From Flabesymbios commensalis (Eukaryota > Annelida > Polychaeta > Terebellida > Flabelligeridae): 64,000 nt of DNA. Each line of letters starts with the position of its first letter. Positions within the stretch are counted from its first letter, which is position 1. A program made the position numbers and the translations under genes. The notes beneath the pieces were generated by a model. The model saw only the letters and a program-made list of their open reading frames with translations, was not told the origin of the DNA and ran no database searches. The stretch covers positions 105,320,560 to 105,384,559 of the forward strand of contig OZ024902.1 in the NCBI GenBank assembly GCA_964017125.1. The letters are read 5' to 3'. Below, piece by piece: positions 46,038 through 58,158 of the stretch.

Positions 46038-46352
46038 ATGAAATGAAATGAATCGGGCTTTAGGCCACATTTGTGCACATATAGGCTAAACTGGGCCAGG
46101 AGAACCTCCTGAGGATGGTGAGATGATTGAGATGACACTGTCCTCCAGACACAGGATTCGAAATTCGAGCCCTGGCGGTCTGAGGCCGAGCACGCTACCT
46201 CTCGGTCACGGAGGCTCCCCACAATATTAACTTTCACACGTGGATGGGGAAGAAACAATTTTGTTTCTTTCAAACCGCCGAGACCGGGAACCGAACCCCG
46301 GACTCTGGCGTGAAAAGCAGCGGTGCTAACCACTACCCTAGGGCCCCCGCCC
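46038..46352 (-). mobile_element. Dimeric tRNA-derived SINE with 13-bp target duplication
   Basis: AGTTTGAATTGTA at 46025-46037 and 46353-46365 flanks the element perfectly. Minus-strand landmarks are GGGCCCTAGGGTAGTGGTTA, GGGGTTCGGTTCCCGGTC (box B), GACCGAGAGGTAGCGTGCTC and GGGCTCGAATTTCGAATCC (second box B), then an ATTTC tail. An apparent minus-strand ORF across 45962-46474 is only this SINE translated. Confidence 0.9.
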
Positions 46353-46549
46353 AGTTTGAATTGTAGGTTATGTGTCGAATAATATATGATATGAATAAAA
46401 AACATGCTTTGAAAACTGCGACATTGGTTACACTGTACGTGTATAATAGTTTTATCTATCCGTGTATTAATCATTGCATTGCCGTATGTAGGTGTAGGTA
46501 TTGGGTGGAGATAGACACCATAAACAGCTGTGTGAGTAAATTACTTTAA

Positions 46550-47840
46550 AAGTTAGAACATTTTATAGTTTTTCGGCTTCAATTAATTTATGCAAATGAA
46601 GTTGCTTTGAGGTCTTCAAAACTACTTCCATGGGGTGAAAACCCTGAGTATAGACACCAAAACAGCTCGGTGGGTGACTTGGTTGAAAAGTTAGAGCATT
46701 TTATAGTTTTTTGGCTTGAAAATTTAGTGAAACGACTTCCATGGGGTGAAAAACCTTAGTATAGACACCAAAAACACTTTTGTGGGTGACTTGGTTGAAA
46801 AGTTAGGAGGATTTTTTATTTTTCGGCTTTTAATATGTTAATAATGTTAATTTATGCAAATTAGGTTGTCCTTTGGTCTTCAAAAGTTAATGAAACAACT
46901 TCCATCGGGTGAAAAACCTTAGTCTAGACACCAAAAACACCTCGGTGGGTGACTTGGTTGAAATGTTAGAGCATTTTATATCTTTTAGCTTCAAATATGT
47001 TAATTTATGTTAATTTATGCAAATCAGGTTGTCCTGTGGTCTTCAAAAAGTTAGGGAAACAACTTCCATCGGGTGAAAAACCTTAGTATAGACATCGAAA
47101 ACACCGCTATTGGTGATTTCGTCGAAAAGTTAGATTTTAAAAAATTTCGGCTTCAAATATGTTAATTTATGCAAATAAGGTTGCTCTGAAGTCTTCAAAA
47201 GTTAGTGAAACGACTTCCATGGGGTGAAAAACCCTAGTATAGACACCGAAAACACCTCGGTGAGTGACATAATTGGTTGAAACGTTAGAACATTTTATAT
47301 TTTTTAGCTTAAAATATGTTAATTTATGTTAATTTATGCAAATTAGGCCGTCCTGTGGTCTTCAAAAGTTAGTGAAACGACTTCCATGGGGTGAAAAACT
47401 TGGGTATAGACACCAAAAACACAGCTATTGATGATTTTGTCGAAAAGTTAGAACATTTTATATTTTTTCGGCTTCAATGATGTTAATTTATGCAAATGAG
47501 GTTGCTCTGAGGTCTTCAACACTGAGAGAAACGACTTCCATGGGGTGAAAAACCTGAATGTAGACACCAAAAACACCTATGTGAGTGATTTTGGCAAAAA
47601 GTTAGTACATTTTATATTTTTTCGGCTTTAATTATGTTAATTTATGCTAATTTATGCAAATGAGGTTGCTCTGAGGTCTTCGACACTTAGAGAAACGACT
47701 TCCATGGGGTGAAAAACCTGAATATAGACACCAAAAACACCTATGTGAGCGATTTTGGCGAAAAGTTAGAACATTTTGTATGTTTTTGACCTGGCATATA
47801 TATATAGGCCTATGCGCATTTTTAGCGATAGGCCTAACTA
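46550..47840. repeat. Right MULE arm: about eight inverted 155-bp units
   Basis: Inverted copies of the left arm units show CGACTTCCATGGGGTGAAAA, TAGTATAGACACCAAAAACA, GGTGACTTGGTTGAAAAGTT and TGTTAATTTATGCAAATTAG, spaced about 115-170 bp. Confidence 0.88.
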
Positions 47841-48056
47841 TGTTAATTTTTGGTAATTTATGCAAATTAGAAAAAAATTATGGAAAGTCCATGTAATGAA
47901 ACCCCACAAATAAACACAAATATGCATTTGTGAGAAAGTGTGTCGAAACGTCCAAAGCTGTGTCGAAATGACTCATTTTTTGAGTGTTTCTGTGTCGAAG
48001 TGTCTCTTCTGTGTCGAAATTGCACTGTGTCGAAATGACTGGCATCCCTGAAAATG

Positions 48057-48860
48057 TATTTCGAAGGCCATCGTATAGTACATGCATGCCAATATAATGA
48101 GGGTAAATTTTACTCAGAAATTTAACCAAGTGGTATTTGTAGTTTTATTTATGTAAACAACTTCTAAAATACTCTCTCACTCTAATTTAATCAAAATCAG
48201 CTTTTTAAACTGCATTTTACATTGATGGAATTAAAATTTCAGTTTTAATTACAATAATGAGACAGAAAACAGAATTAACTCTATTCAGCAACGTTTTTGT
48301 GTTTAGTCAACTCAGCAACGATAAACGTTGTTGAGTTGACCGGAATAATAATGTTGCTGAGTTGAATACGGACAACATGGAACGATTTTTAATGTTTTTA
48401 AAATAGATGTATCATTGCCCACCGATGCGGTAGGGGGATGGCCATCATTATCAAGCACTTTGTTCAGTTTAACATGTTTTCAATGTTTTTTTGCTAAATT
48501 ATGAGCGTTTCTAAGTTAACACAGATAATGAATTCGTTTCGGGGGCGATTGTTTTGGTTGCAGTTCAAATTGAATGTTCACAAATATTTCACCTACCTCA
48601 ATATGTTGAGACGTTGCAGCTGTCTCAGTGTATATTAAATTAATTGAATGGTATCACACCACAATTTGAGGAGTTTAGATAACACTGGCGACGTGAGACA
48701 ACTAAAAAGCCTCAGTAAATTTATCCTTGGCATTTTTTTATATTGAGTTCATGTCTGTTTATGAATAAATTCCGTCGTAGCCTACATAACAATTGCGCTA
48801 CAAAAGAACTCAGGGTTAGTTATTTCCAAGGGACCTTCCATGTTAAGACTATGTTTCAGA
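48057..48860. other. Unique sequence between elements
   Basis: A short palindromic patch around TTGCTGAGTTGA and CAACTCAGCAACG lies at 48285-48385. Otherwise nothing is recognised. Confidence 0.4.
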
Positions 48861-49065
48861 TACTGTAGATCTGTCAATATTCGTGTGGTTTTAAATTTCG
48901 CGGGGAGGACAAATTCACGAATTTATGAATCTAGCGAAAATTATTATTATGAGCGCTACCTATCATCGAACTCGATAATTTTCGCGAATTCTAGACTTCG
49001 CAAAAAGTTCCCAAATCACAAAATCGCGAAAATCTAAACACGCGAAAATCACCATGTCTACAGTA
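48861..49065. mobile_element. TA-flanked MITE (family TACTGTAGATCTG), copy 3
   Basis: The ends are TACTGTAGATCTGTCAATAT and, inverted, the segment ending CACCATGTCTACAGTA. The interior GGGGAGGACAAATTCACGAA and GAGCGCTACC match the copies at 600 and 3188. Confidence 0.78.
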
Positions 49066-49299
49066 TTGGAAGACATGCATTTGTGAACAAGTTTGTGTAT
49101 TTTGGCACATTGCATGTTGAATAAAAAAATATTCGTTAGAGATATTAAATTATTTATTTTTCTCAGTTTATCGTATTGTCCATAGGACAACATAAACAAA
49201 ATTTGAACCCACACAATTCATACATTCGTTCAGAATAGCCAAAAGACACTAAGTGACCTTTAAATTGTATATTCACCCTGTTATGACAGAAAACTGGAT

Positions 49300-50672
49300 C
49301 TATGGGTGTTGTGGCTTTTAAAAAGATGTCAGTGATAGTCATTTGGGACACACGGAAAATGGACACAAAAAACAGTTTCCAGTACAAGGCCATTTTGTGA
49401 ACCATATTAAAACATTTTTGGAATGAATTCCTATAATTTAAAAAAAACACTTGCACATCCCCATGTTCCGGATTCCCATTCTGAAATTGAAATGAAATTC
49501 CCTGATTTTTCCCTGATTTTTCCCTGATCAAAATTCCCTGATTTTATTTGATCATACATCTTGCCATTGAACATCATTTATTCACCGGAATGATAATACG
49601 CATGCGCAGGTATGATGATATACAGCTCACAATGTACAGATTTTGCTTGAAATAGGATGTAACGTTAGGAATTTGACATGATCATGTATCTAGTTACAGC
49701 TTTTCAATGTCTTACACCTGTACACCAATACAAGTCTGTGAAATTAAGAGAAACATTTGAGTTGAGCGATGAAAGTGCAAACACCAATGCAATTACAAAA
49801 CTGGAATAAGTATACCTGTTTACCAACGGCCTCCCATCACCCCTTATAGCCGTTCATTCCTCACCAAATATGATTTAATTACATACATGTTTTACATTTT
49901 ATTTCAGATAGTGTCAGACAAGTAACATGCAAGGCTTAAGCGAGTTTATGATTTTAGTATTTAAGTGTACAACATGTTTGTCTCCTGCTGTTATATTGTT
50001 TACAACTTGTTTAATATTCACATAGAAATTGTGATTTTTAAAGTAGGTATGTCGTCAAAATTCGCTGTGTAAACATTGTGGGCGCACAATGCAATGGCCC
50101 GCATGCGAAGCATTGCCAACGTCGACAGAAGCTGGGTCCACCCCAATGTAAATATTGGCTCAGTGAAGCATAATGAACCAGCTGCTTCAACCGGTTTTGT
50201 TTTTTATTTATAAAAAGTAAAAAATGTTTTAGGCCTAAAGTGTTGTTGAGGAATAATGACTTCTTACTATTAATTACATATATTATGCTATAAATCATGT
50301 GGAAGATATTATATAATAAAATGTACAAAATCATTGAAAAACAGTGTTAAGAAATGTAAATGCAGATTTATTTATATTTTACAAAAAAATCAAATTCCCC
50401 GATTTTTGCCAAATTTAATAAATTCTCCGATTTTTCTCAAAATTATCAAATTCCCAGATTAATCCCTGACTGGAAAATGTGATCTCACTTTTCCAGTTTT
50501 CCCCTGATTTCCAGTCAGAATGGGAACCCTGCATGCTGCTAGGAATGTCATGTTAAAATTTCAAAAAAAATTGAGCAGTAGTTTTTGCGCGACAAGAAAA
50601 TGTGACGCCGGACAGAATCCTGGCGCGATTAAAATCCCCTTTCCCCTACGGGCGGGGGATAAAAAAAATAGT
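49300..50672 (-). repeat. Repeat with GGGCGGGGGATAAAAA end, split by a DNA transposon
   Basis: The right side (50532-50672) reads GCATGCTGCTAGGAATGTCA, GGACAGAATCCTGGCGCGAT and CGGGCGGGGGATAAAA, the inverse of 1361-1520. The left side (to 49466) holds AAGGCCATTTTGTGAACC and ACACTTGCACATCCCCATG. The two sides join across the inserted element at CATG. Confidence 0.68.
49467..50531. mobile_element. Non-autonomous DNA transposon with CAGGGTTCCCATTC-type ends, copy 1
   Basis: The right end GAATGGGAACCCTG and left end CCGGATTCCCATTC are inverted. Next to both ends are repeated ATTCCCTGATTTTTCCCTGA runs. It is about 1.07 kb with no transposase. CATG occurs at both flanks; the exact target length is uncertain. 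Superfamily unassigned (hAT-like ends). Confidence 0.7.
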
Positions 50673-51635
50673 AGGAAAAGGAGGAACATGTAGAATAATA
50701 GTAGAAATATGATCGCAAATGAAAACACATTTGGCAGGAACAGTTACTTTATTAGCACCTAATTAATTTCTGACTTTTAGTCCTTTCGCTTTTTAAATCC
50801 CGCCTCATAGTGAAAAACATATAAACGTTGATAATCAGTGCATAATATCCAATGATTCAGTCATTTTCGTCTAGTCACTATACTAAAGTGTTGTAAATAT
50901 AAACATCTATAGGCCCATTTATGTATACACATCATGTTTTTAGACTTGCAATATTATATGTAGGCCTAGTTTACAAAAGCATTAGAGTTATGCTTTTTAG
51001 GATCCAACCTGGAACTGCACAAATTGTGTTATGTTGGTATAATTACATAATCGAGAGGTAGACCTATACATGATAGGCCTATAATACATACGGTTTCTAA
51101 AATGTCTCGACTGGACATATATAAAAATGTACGACAACGGTAGGACACATATTGAATATCCCGTGATATTAGGGAGGGATTGAAGTTGAAATGTTTTTTT
51201 TTAATTCGAATACAAAATATCTATCGCAATTGTCCTACTCAGATTTGCAATTGTCGGGTGATAACATTAAAGCAGGACTCTGGTGGCATATAATCACATT
51301 TGCGACGGTTGAAGTGTCAGCTGTTTTTTTTAAATATATGCTAGGCCATTATACCATTATAAATTAATGGATATAAACAATATAGAGGTATTTTCAGAAG
51401 GCACTGATATGTCAAAAAAATAATCGCACCTATTTTTCTAATAAAATACGTATAACGCCGCTAGAACGTGGCTAATTAGGAAACAGTGTTTACAAATACT
51501 TTCCTTCACTCGGATATTTTAATACTTTTTTGAGGTTATAGAAGACATATTCATGAGTAAGGAATAGTCAGAAATTCTGTTGCAATTTGTGTGAGGCCAT
51601 TATTTGACACAAACGAACGTACTAATAGGCCTAAT
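50673..51635. other. AT-rich, nothing recognised
   Basis: There is no coding signal or window-wide repeat in this stretch. Confidence 0.35.
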
Positions 51636-52014
51636 ATGAACTAGATTTGCCTGAAGGGCAAAGCTTGCGTCTCCACCCGCCCCACTTAGATTTAGCAACC
51701 AAAATACATTATAGAGAAAAACAGTACTGTCACCAATTTTTTTATGTAAACCAGGCAAAAATGTGATGTCAGAATCACACAAAAATGTAATAAACATATG
51801 TCCAGGGTAAGTTGTTTCCTTGGAACAAATCGGTGAAGCAGTTCAAGCTCTTGAGAGTAGGCCTAATATGTGATTCGTCTGCCATCTTGTATTTTGTTGA
51901 AAAAAAACCAATTCTCTCGACATTTTCTCAGGGCCAGTAAACATACCCAAAAGATAACATCTGAGCGGTATGACTATATTAACAACTTTTGATAATAGCC
52001 AAAATGAGCAAAAC

Positions 52015-53467
52015 CAGGGTTCCCATTCACACTGGAAATCAGGGAAAACTGGAAAAGTCAAGGAAAAATCAGGGAATCTTATAAATTTGAGAAAAATGAG
52101 GAAAAAATGAGTGAATTTGATAAATTAGACTAAATTTCAAGGAAAAATCAAGGAATTTAAATCTTCACAGAATATAAATAAAATCTGCATTCACATTTCT
52201 TAACATTTTATTTTTTTGAATAATTAGGGGCCTAGACTATGTGCATTTTATTTTCTACATGATTCATAACGTAGGCTACCTGATATATGCCTATATAGTA
52301 TGTAATTGATGCAGTAGTATGAAGTCACCATTCCTCAACAACCCCTCACCTCAAACTGTTAAAGGAATTTGAATAGGCCTACTTGAAACTTTCATTTACA
52401 GGGGTTCGGCAGCCTATTTTACAGGTAATTTACGGGTGCGGGGGCACAAAGGTTCAGCAAAAATTCCCCCTAAAAAATGTATCATATGGCTGGAGAGGTG
52501 CTGTCTTCCCATGAATCCGCCAGTGTTGCATAAAACTAGTCAGACAATAGATAAATATAGTTTCAAATACATTCTTGTTGGCAGCATTTACGTTTATATG
52601 CAGTGTATTTACAGCATGCTAGTGATATAAATAAACAGGGGACTGACAGCGTTTCTGTACAATTAAGAACTAAAATTCTAAGTGCCCTTAATCCTTCAAC
52701 TAACCAGTGTGAGCTGTTACTAAAAGGGCGTTAATGTCTAAATTTAAAAAGTAGTATATCTCATATTTAAACTGAAATCATTTTTGAAAAATCTTTCTTA
52801 CTATTGATTTTGTGACATTTTAAACTTTTCTATTTTTGTTATATAATGACTCAAATGAAGTCGCCTGTATGTATCTTATTGGTTAGGGGCCACCATTCAA
52901 TTATCAGGGGAGGGCTGGAGTATTTTTTTAAATAAATAGTTTCGACTAAATTTCCGTGAAATAAATAATTGTCTGAGAAACATGCTCAGTCGTAAATAAA
53001 TATGTAATGGCGCTTTAAAAATTTTTAGAGCCTCGCATCGCTCAGCATCATTAAATAACCCTTAAATTTGTGAAGACCTCCACCAATGTCAAGCCTAGTT
53101 TGGGATCCAACTTTCTAGACAAAAAAATCTAAGAAACTGAAGTAAATATTTGGTTGAGCAGAGAGTGAAAAAAAAGTTCTGCAGATATGAAATAAATATA
53201 TTGTACAATTATAAGTTATGTTGTCGCGTTAGGGTTTTGCTCTTTCATCACTCAAACTCACATGGGTCTCGGTGTACAGGTGTAGGCCTAAGGCATTGAA
53301 AGGTTGTAACTAGATGGGTGCATACCTCATGCCTGTGCACGCATCATAATCTTCGCAAATAAATGGTATTTAATAACAAGATTTATGATAAAATTAAATC
53401 AGGGAATTTTGATCAGGATCAGGGAGAAATCAGGGAATTTCATTTCACATTCAGAATGGGAACCCTG
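52015..53467. mobile_element. Non-autonomous DNA transposon with CAGGGTTCCCATTC ends, copy 2
   Basis: Perfect inverted ends CAGGGTTCCCATTC and GAATGGGAACCCTG are flanked by AAAAC at 52010-52014 and 53468-53472. The surrounding repeat reads GCAAAACTGAA where intact, confirming the site. Subterminal ATCAGGGAA words repeat at both sides. It is about 1.45 kb with no transposase. A partial Harbinger-type MITE lies inside it. Confidence 0.8.
52886..53190. mobile_element. Partial PIF/Harbinger-like MITE
   Basis: It starts after TTA with GGGGCCACCATTCAATTATC and AGGGGAGGGCTGGAGT and shares CAAGCCTAGTTTGGGATCCA-type and ATAAATAATTGTCTGA text with 10306-10706 (there inverted). The far end is not preserved. 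Confidence 0.6.
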
Positions 53468-53707
53468 AAAACTGAATTATCAGGTAAAATCCTGAAAAGT
53501 AAAAAAAAATAAAGTTTTTATTATCATAATCACACCAAAAACTAATCAGCACACGACCAGGGTAGGGTTCTTCCTTTGAATCAAGCATAATACAAATCCA
53601 TAAAGAAGTTCAAGCTCTATAGAGAGTGACATGTGATTTTGGCGGCCATCTTGGATTTTGTTGAAGAAGCTGATAAACACCAAAAAATTGCCTGGCAAAT
53701 TTCTTAA

Positions 53708-55295
53708 GGTCTCACCACCCTAAATAAGCCGAAATCCAGGGAGGTGTCTACTAATGATGGAATCATCACACAAAATATTTTTAATGCGGCTGTTCCAACC
53801 TCATTGAAACAAAATAAAATACAAAGAAGTAATAATTTTGTGAATATTTAATAAGCCCACGTTATCTTCTTTGTCAAGGATATCAGATATAACTGTTTCA
53901 TGATAACCTCGCAGGGAAACAGTGGGTTAAAATGATGTGTGTCTGTTCTGTGAAAGAGAGCACGGATTATAGCCCAATTTTAACAGTATTGACTTTTTTA
54001 CACTCTAGGGGGCGTAGCTCAAAATCTGTCTGGTAAGCATACCCATAGCGGGCCTGTTTTCGAACAAGGACATCTCAAGCTTTATCCTGATATGTCACAC
54101 TAAATATCTAATAGGGTGAGAAATGGTGAAATCGGCCTGCGGAATTGAGGCAGTTTACATGTGTTTCAATGGGACTGGCATTTGGGGTGGTGAGACCATC
54201 AGTAGACACAAGGGGTTTGCGTGTTCTGGTCCTTTCTTGACATATTCCAGCTGCTTGATAAAAAATCTGCAGCTTGATATCTATGTTTTATTGAGTTTTA
54301 CTATCGCTGTAACAATCTAAGTGTAATAGTTTTGATTAGAAAGTATATAATTGGTGAATAAATGTGATAACCATGTCTAGAAAAGACCAGAAGAGGCCGT
54401 GTTTTGGTGATATAAGTCATAGATAAAATGCCTGGTTGGTAGTTTGATTGTCATATGGGCCCAAATAAAAATAAAAAATAGTGAATTTAAGTATGGATGC
54501 TACTAATAGCAGTCCATTCTAATATGTGTGGCATATTTCAACAACAATTTTCAAAATACACGGTAACCATGACGACTTTGTGTGACGAAATAGAGGCGGG
54601 AATAGCCACTTCATTTAACTGTTTTATTTAATGCGACTTTCAAGGAAACCAGGCCGATTTTCATGATATCAATAATTATTCAAAGGGCTCCGAGGGCAAC
54701 AGTTTTCAATATATTTGCCTAATTCAAAAACTATATTGTTCAGAACACCTTCAAGCATCATACCAGGCCGAAATAAAATAATCAAAGAAAATTATATCTC
54801 TACATATGGTCTCACCACCCTAAATAAGCCGAAATCCAGGGAGGTGTCTACTAATGATGGAATCACCACACAAAATATTTTTAATGCGGCTGTTCCAACC
54901 TCATTGAAACAAAATAAAATACAAAGAAGTAATAATTTTGTGAATATTTAATAAGCCCACGTTATCTTCTTTGTCAAGGATATCAGATATAACTGTTTCA
55001 TGATAACCTCGCAGGGATACAGTGGGTTAAAATGATGTGTGTCTGTTCTGTGAAAGAGAGCACGGATTATAGCCCAATTTCAACAGTATTGACTTTTTTA
55101 CACTCTAGGGGGCGTAGCTCAAAATCTGTCTGGTAAGCATACCCATAGCGGGCCTGTTTTCGAACAAGGACATCTCAAGCTTTATCCTGATGTCACACTA
55201 AATATCTAATAGGGTGAGAAATGGTGAAATCGGCCTGCGGAATTGAGGCAGTTTACATGTGTTTCAATGGGACTGGCATTTGGGGTGGTGAGACC
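53708..55295. mobile_element. TTAA-flanked element with A-B-A structure
   Basis: Two nearly identical segments of about 490 bp (53708-54197 and 54808-55295) flank a 610-bp middle. Each A segment itself begins GGTCTCACCACCC and ends GGGTGGTGAGACC, an inverted pair. Only the outermost borders have TTAA (53704-53707 and 55296-55299), and the outer repeat reads across as TTCTTAAGGCC. It is non-coding. A small number of base differences between the A copies indicates recent duplication. Confidence 0.8.
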
Positions 55296-55730
55296 TTAAG
55301 GCCAAAATGCATACTTGAAATATTTAGAAATAATCAGGGCAGGGGTGTATAGCTATATTACCAAATTTTGATGATAGCCGAAATGGAACAAAACTGAAAT
55401 ATCCGCTAAAATACTAAAACGTAAAAAAAGCAAAGTTTTTATTATCAGAATCACACCAAAGGCCTTTCAGCACACGAACATGAAACAAAGCCATAAAGCC
55501 CTAGAGAGCGACATAGGATTTTGGCAACCATATTGGATTTTGTTGAAGAAACTGAGAAACGCAAAAAAAAATACCACGCAAATTGCCCAGGGCCAGTATG
55601 AATACTGCAAATATTTGAAAAGAATCCGAGCAGGGGTTTTGAAGTGAGAGCAGAAGCAAAATGCGGCGGCGGGCAGACTCAGCAAAAACAATAAGTCTCC
55701 ACCACCACATAGTGGGTGGAGACTTAATAA

Positions 55731-58146
55731 ATGAAATATGTCAAATGTAGGTTTAAAATAGCTGCAAAATTCAATTTACCAGCTTTTTCGATTCAGGAAT
55801 CCAGGGGGTCACACTAAATCAAAATTCAATATTTCTTTCCGGGTTACTCTCCTCCTTTGCCAACCAGACATCGTGCATCACATAAAGTAATTGGTAGGCT
55901 AAGGATTCACTACCGAGATCCTAATGCCATTATAATCAAGACTTGAGCACCCAGGGTTCCACACTCCATTGCATGGCCTTCGTTCGAATCCTCAAAGTCA
56001 CTTCAAACAAAGATGCTACCTGATGCTCATTGTATGGTTTCCTATAGTCTAGGTCGTTAATGTAAACCCATAACTGGCTTACTGCATAAAAATTGTTTTC
56101 AAATGGCTGACGGCTAGATTTGTAGAGTATATACCAAATATAATTGATCACAATAATGGTTTGTGAATTAACGCATCCACAAGATATTTGGCGGTCATCT
56201 TGAGAAAATGGCTGACCTATTGTCTGATAAAAAATAACACAACAAACAGTATTCCACAATGGTGCGGTGACACAATGTTTTATATTTAAAGTGCCGAAGA
56301 GGGCAAAAACTAAAGAAAAACGGTGCAGCGGAAACAGAGTGAAAATTACAAGCCCCCCCCCCCCCCTCGTAAAGGGGGTTGCTTAAATAATCACCACATT
56401 TTCCATTACATATGCCGTATATACATATGCCTTTTAAATTAGCATAGACCTAATAAAGTTTAAAATATTTATAACATGTCAGTGCTATTAAAAAATAATT
56501 TAGTTGAAAACGTAAAAACATATCACATTCATATCGCCAGCACCAATGATAGCTAATTAATATATAATTAGCAAATTAGAAATTTAATTTGATTAGCAAG
56601 CTGGAATGCAAAATAGTTTCCTTAAAAAAACGTAGGCCTACAATTATCAAATATTACTGGATAAGAATATTGCACATATTCTACACAACTTTATATTTAC
56701 ATAGGTTAACAATTTACTTGGCCAGTTAAGATGCATTTTTGCACCAAATATCACATGCATTCAATTGTGCCCACATATTTTATTAGAATGCATTAGTTTG
56801 AAGAGTAATCAGTTTCGAGTGATAAGTTCGCAGCCGATATATTACAAAATGATATTCAGTATATACACAATATTAAGTGTATTAAAATAAATATATCTAT
56901 CGCAATATTGGGAAGAGTATCAAACACCCGACTGCTTGCTTAACAAAAATAAACTTTCATAGAACCTACTAAACTCGTATTACAATCGTTTGTCTACTAA
57001 CTGTTACACATTATTTTCTAATACAATTGCATCAATGCTTCAATGATATGTTCTCAATGTTTATAGAAAATACTGGGTCTGTATGCTGCTAAAAAACATA
57101 TATATCTATGCAGCTGTATGTATATTATCACATAGGCATAAATAGTAAGCACGGTAAGGACGGTACATATTTACTGATCATATGTATTAATAAGTACGCG
57201 ATACATAACGATCAATAAAATTAATCTGCAATAATATCACTTGTCTGTCGATTCACTACTTTCGTTTGTAATAGTTAACACTGTTTATCAGTCATTTGGA
57301 TTATTTAAAAAATAACGGGAGTAAAACTATCTATCAATTCACATCTTTTTCATGGTTTACACAGATTTGTTAAGCAAATATATAACCACTACTTATTTTA
57401 TTGTATTTTAATAGCATTAAAAAAAGTTTGACCATTTCTAATCCATGGCCTGGTAATTATAAATGTCACACTTATAAAAAAGGAACAAAACATGGTAGGC
57501 ATATACTTGGTAACTTAGAATGTCTGACGTTAGAGGTACCCACATTGCTAGCATCAATTTTTACCATGCAAACTAAAACACAATTGTCACCCATAACCAA
57601 TAGTTAGCAGCTCCTATAACGTGCTTGTGGTGCTTAGTAAAGATTATAGACCACTTTATATCTACACGATGTAAACAAACTACTAGCATAAAACATCATA
57701 GGTTCAGCCTATACGTTTAACCTGACATCGTATAGAATGATCCTGCATCATACTAATCAAAGCTGCATGATCAATTCGCTAAGTTTATTATAAATAAATA
57801 ATATTGGCTTATAATGCTCCAATATATATAACTTCTACATGTTTTAAAAATAAATAAAATGACCTAATTGATGCCAATAGAAAGGCTTTATTTAACAATG
57901 CGAAAAATTATCAAAGCTGTGGACAAACCTGTGGGTGCGCCAGAATATTTCATTTCAGCTGTAGCTGTAGTAATAATACTGTAAATACAGTATTATTAAA
58001 CGCATTTCATCATACTATATTTCTTGCTTATCTGAGCTTTTGACAAAATCATACCAATAAAATATCACCAGAAAGACAAACACAGAAGTAACAGATACTT
58101 CTAGTAGTAGTTAGGTTGAGAAATGCCCATGAAGCACCAAGTGAAT
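55731..58146. other. AT-rich intergenic DNA
   Basis: A poly-C run lies near 56346. No gene, array or dispersed family of this window is recognised. Confidence 0.4.
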
Positions 58147-58158
58147 TGCAATGAACAA

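Larger units (their letters stand above)
41711..48047. mobile_element. Mutator-like element (MULE), 6.3 kb, with 9-bp target duplication
   Basis: CTGAAAATG at 41702-41710 and 48048-48056 is a perfect 9-bp target duplication. The ends are GGGTGCCAGTCA and, reversed, GGATGCCAGTCA, followed on both sides by TTTCGACACAG-rich text. Long arms of about 1.2 kb are built of tandem units (41860-42960; inverted 46550-47840). Between them lie a transposase remnant (44795-45196), two younger SINEs, a TTAA-type element fragment and a microsatellite. MULEs characteristically have long TIRs and 8-11 bp duplications. Confidence 0.85.
51640..55730 (-). repeat. 320-bp-unit repeat, inverted copy broken by two insertions
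   Basis: It starts (plus view) AACTAGATTTGCCTGAAGGG and ends with the hairpin GTCTCCACCACCACATAGTG and GGTGGAGACTTAATA, the mirror of 18320-19995. Internal boxes such as GGCGGCCATCTTGGATTTTG and ATTATCAGAATCACACCAAA are kept. Two other elements sit inside at 52015-53467 and 53708-55295. Confidence 0.78.

Noticed and set aside
45962-46474. Long minus-strand open frame (170 codons)
   Set aside because: It overlaps the SINE at 46038-46352 and its flanks; similar frames at 44653 and 58049 come from the same SINE.
54715-54951. 78-codon frame crossing the B-A junction
   Set aside because: It spans two repeat segments and has no recognisable domain; the A part is equally present in the other copy without this start.
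53708-55295. Direct 490-bp repeats read as long terminal repeats of a retroelement
   Set aside because: Ends are inverted GGTCTCACC/GGTGAGACC rather than TG/CA, the target is TTAA and the middle has no coding content, so a DNA element is the better reading.
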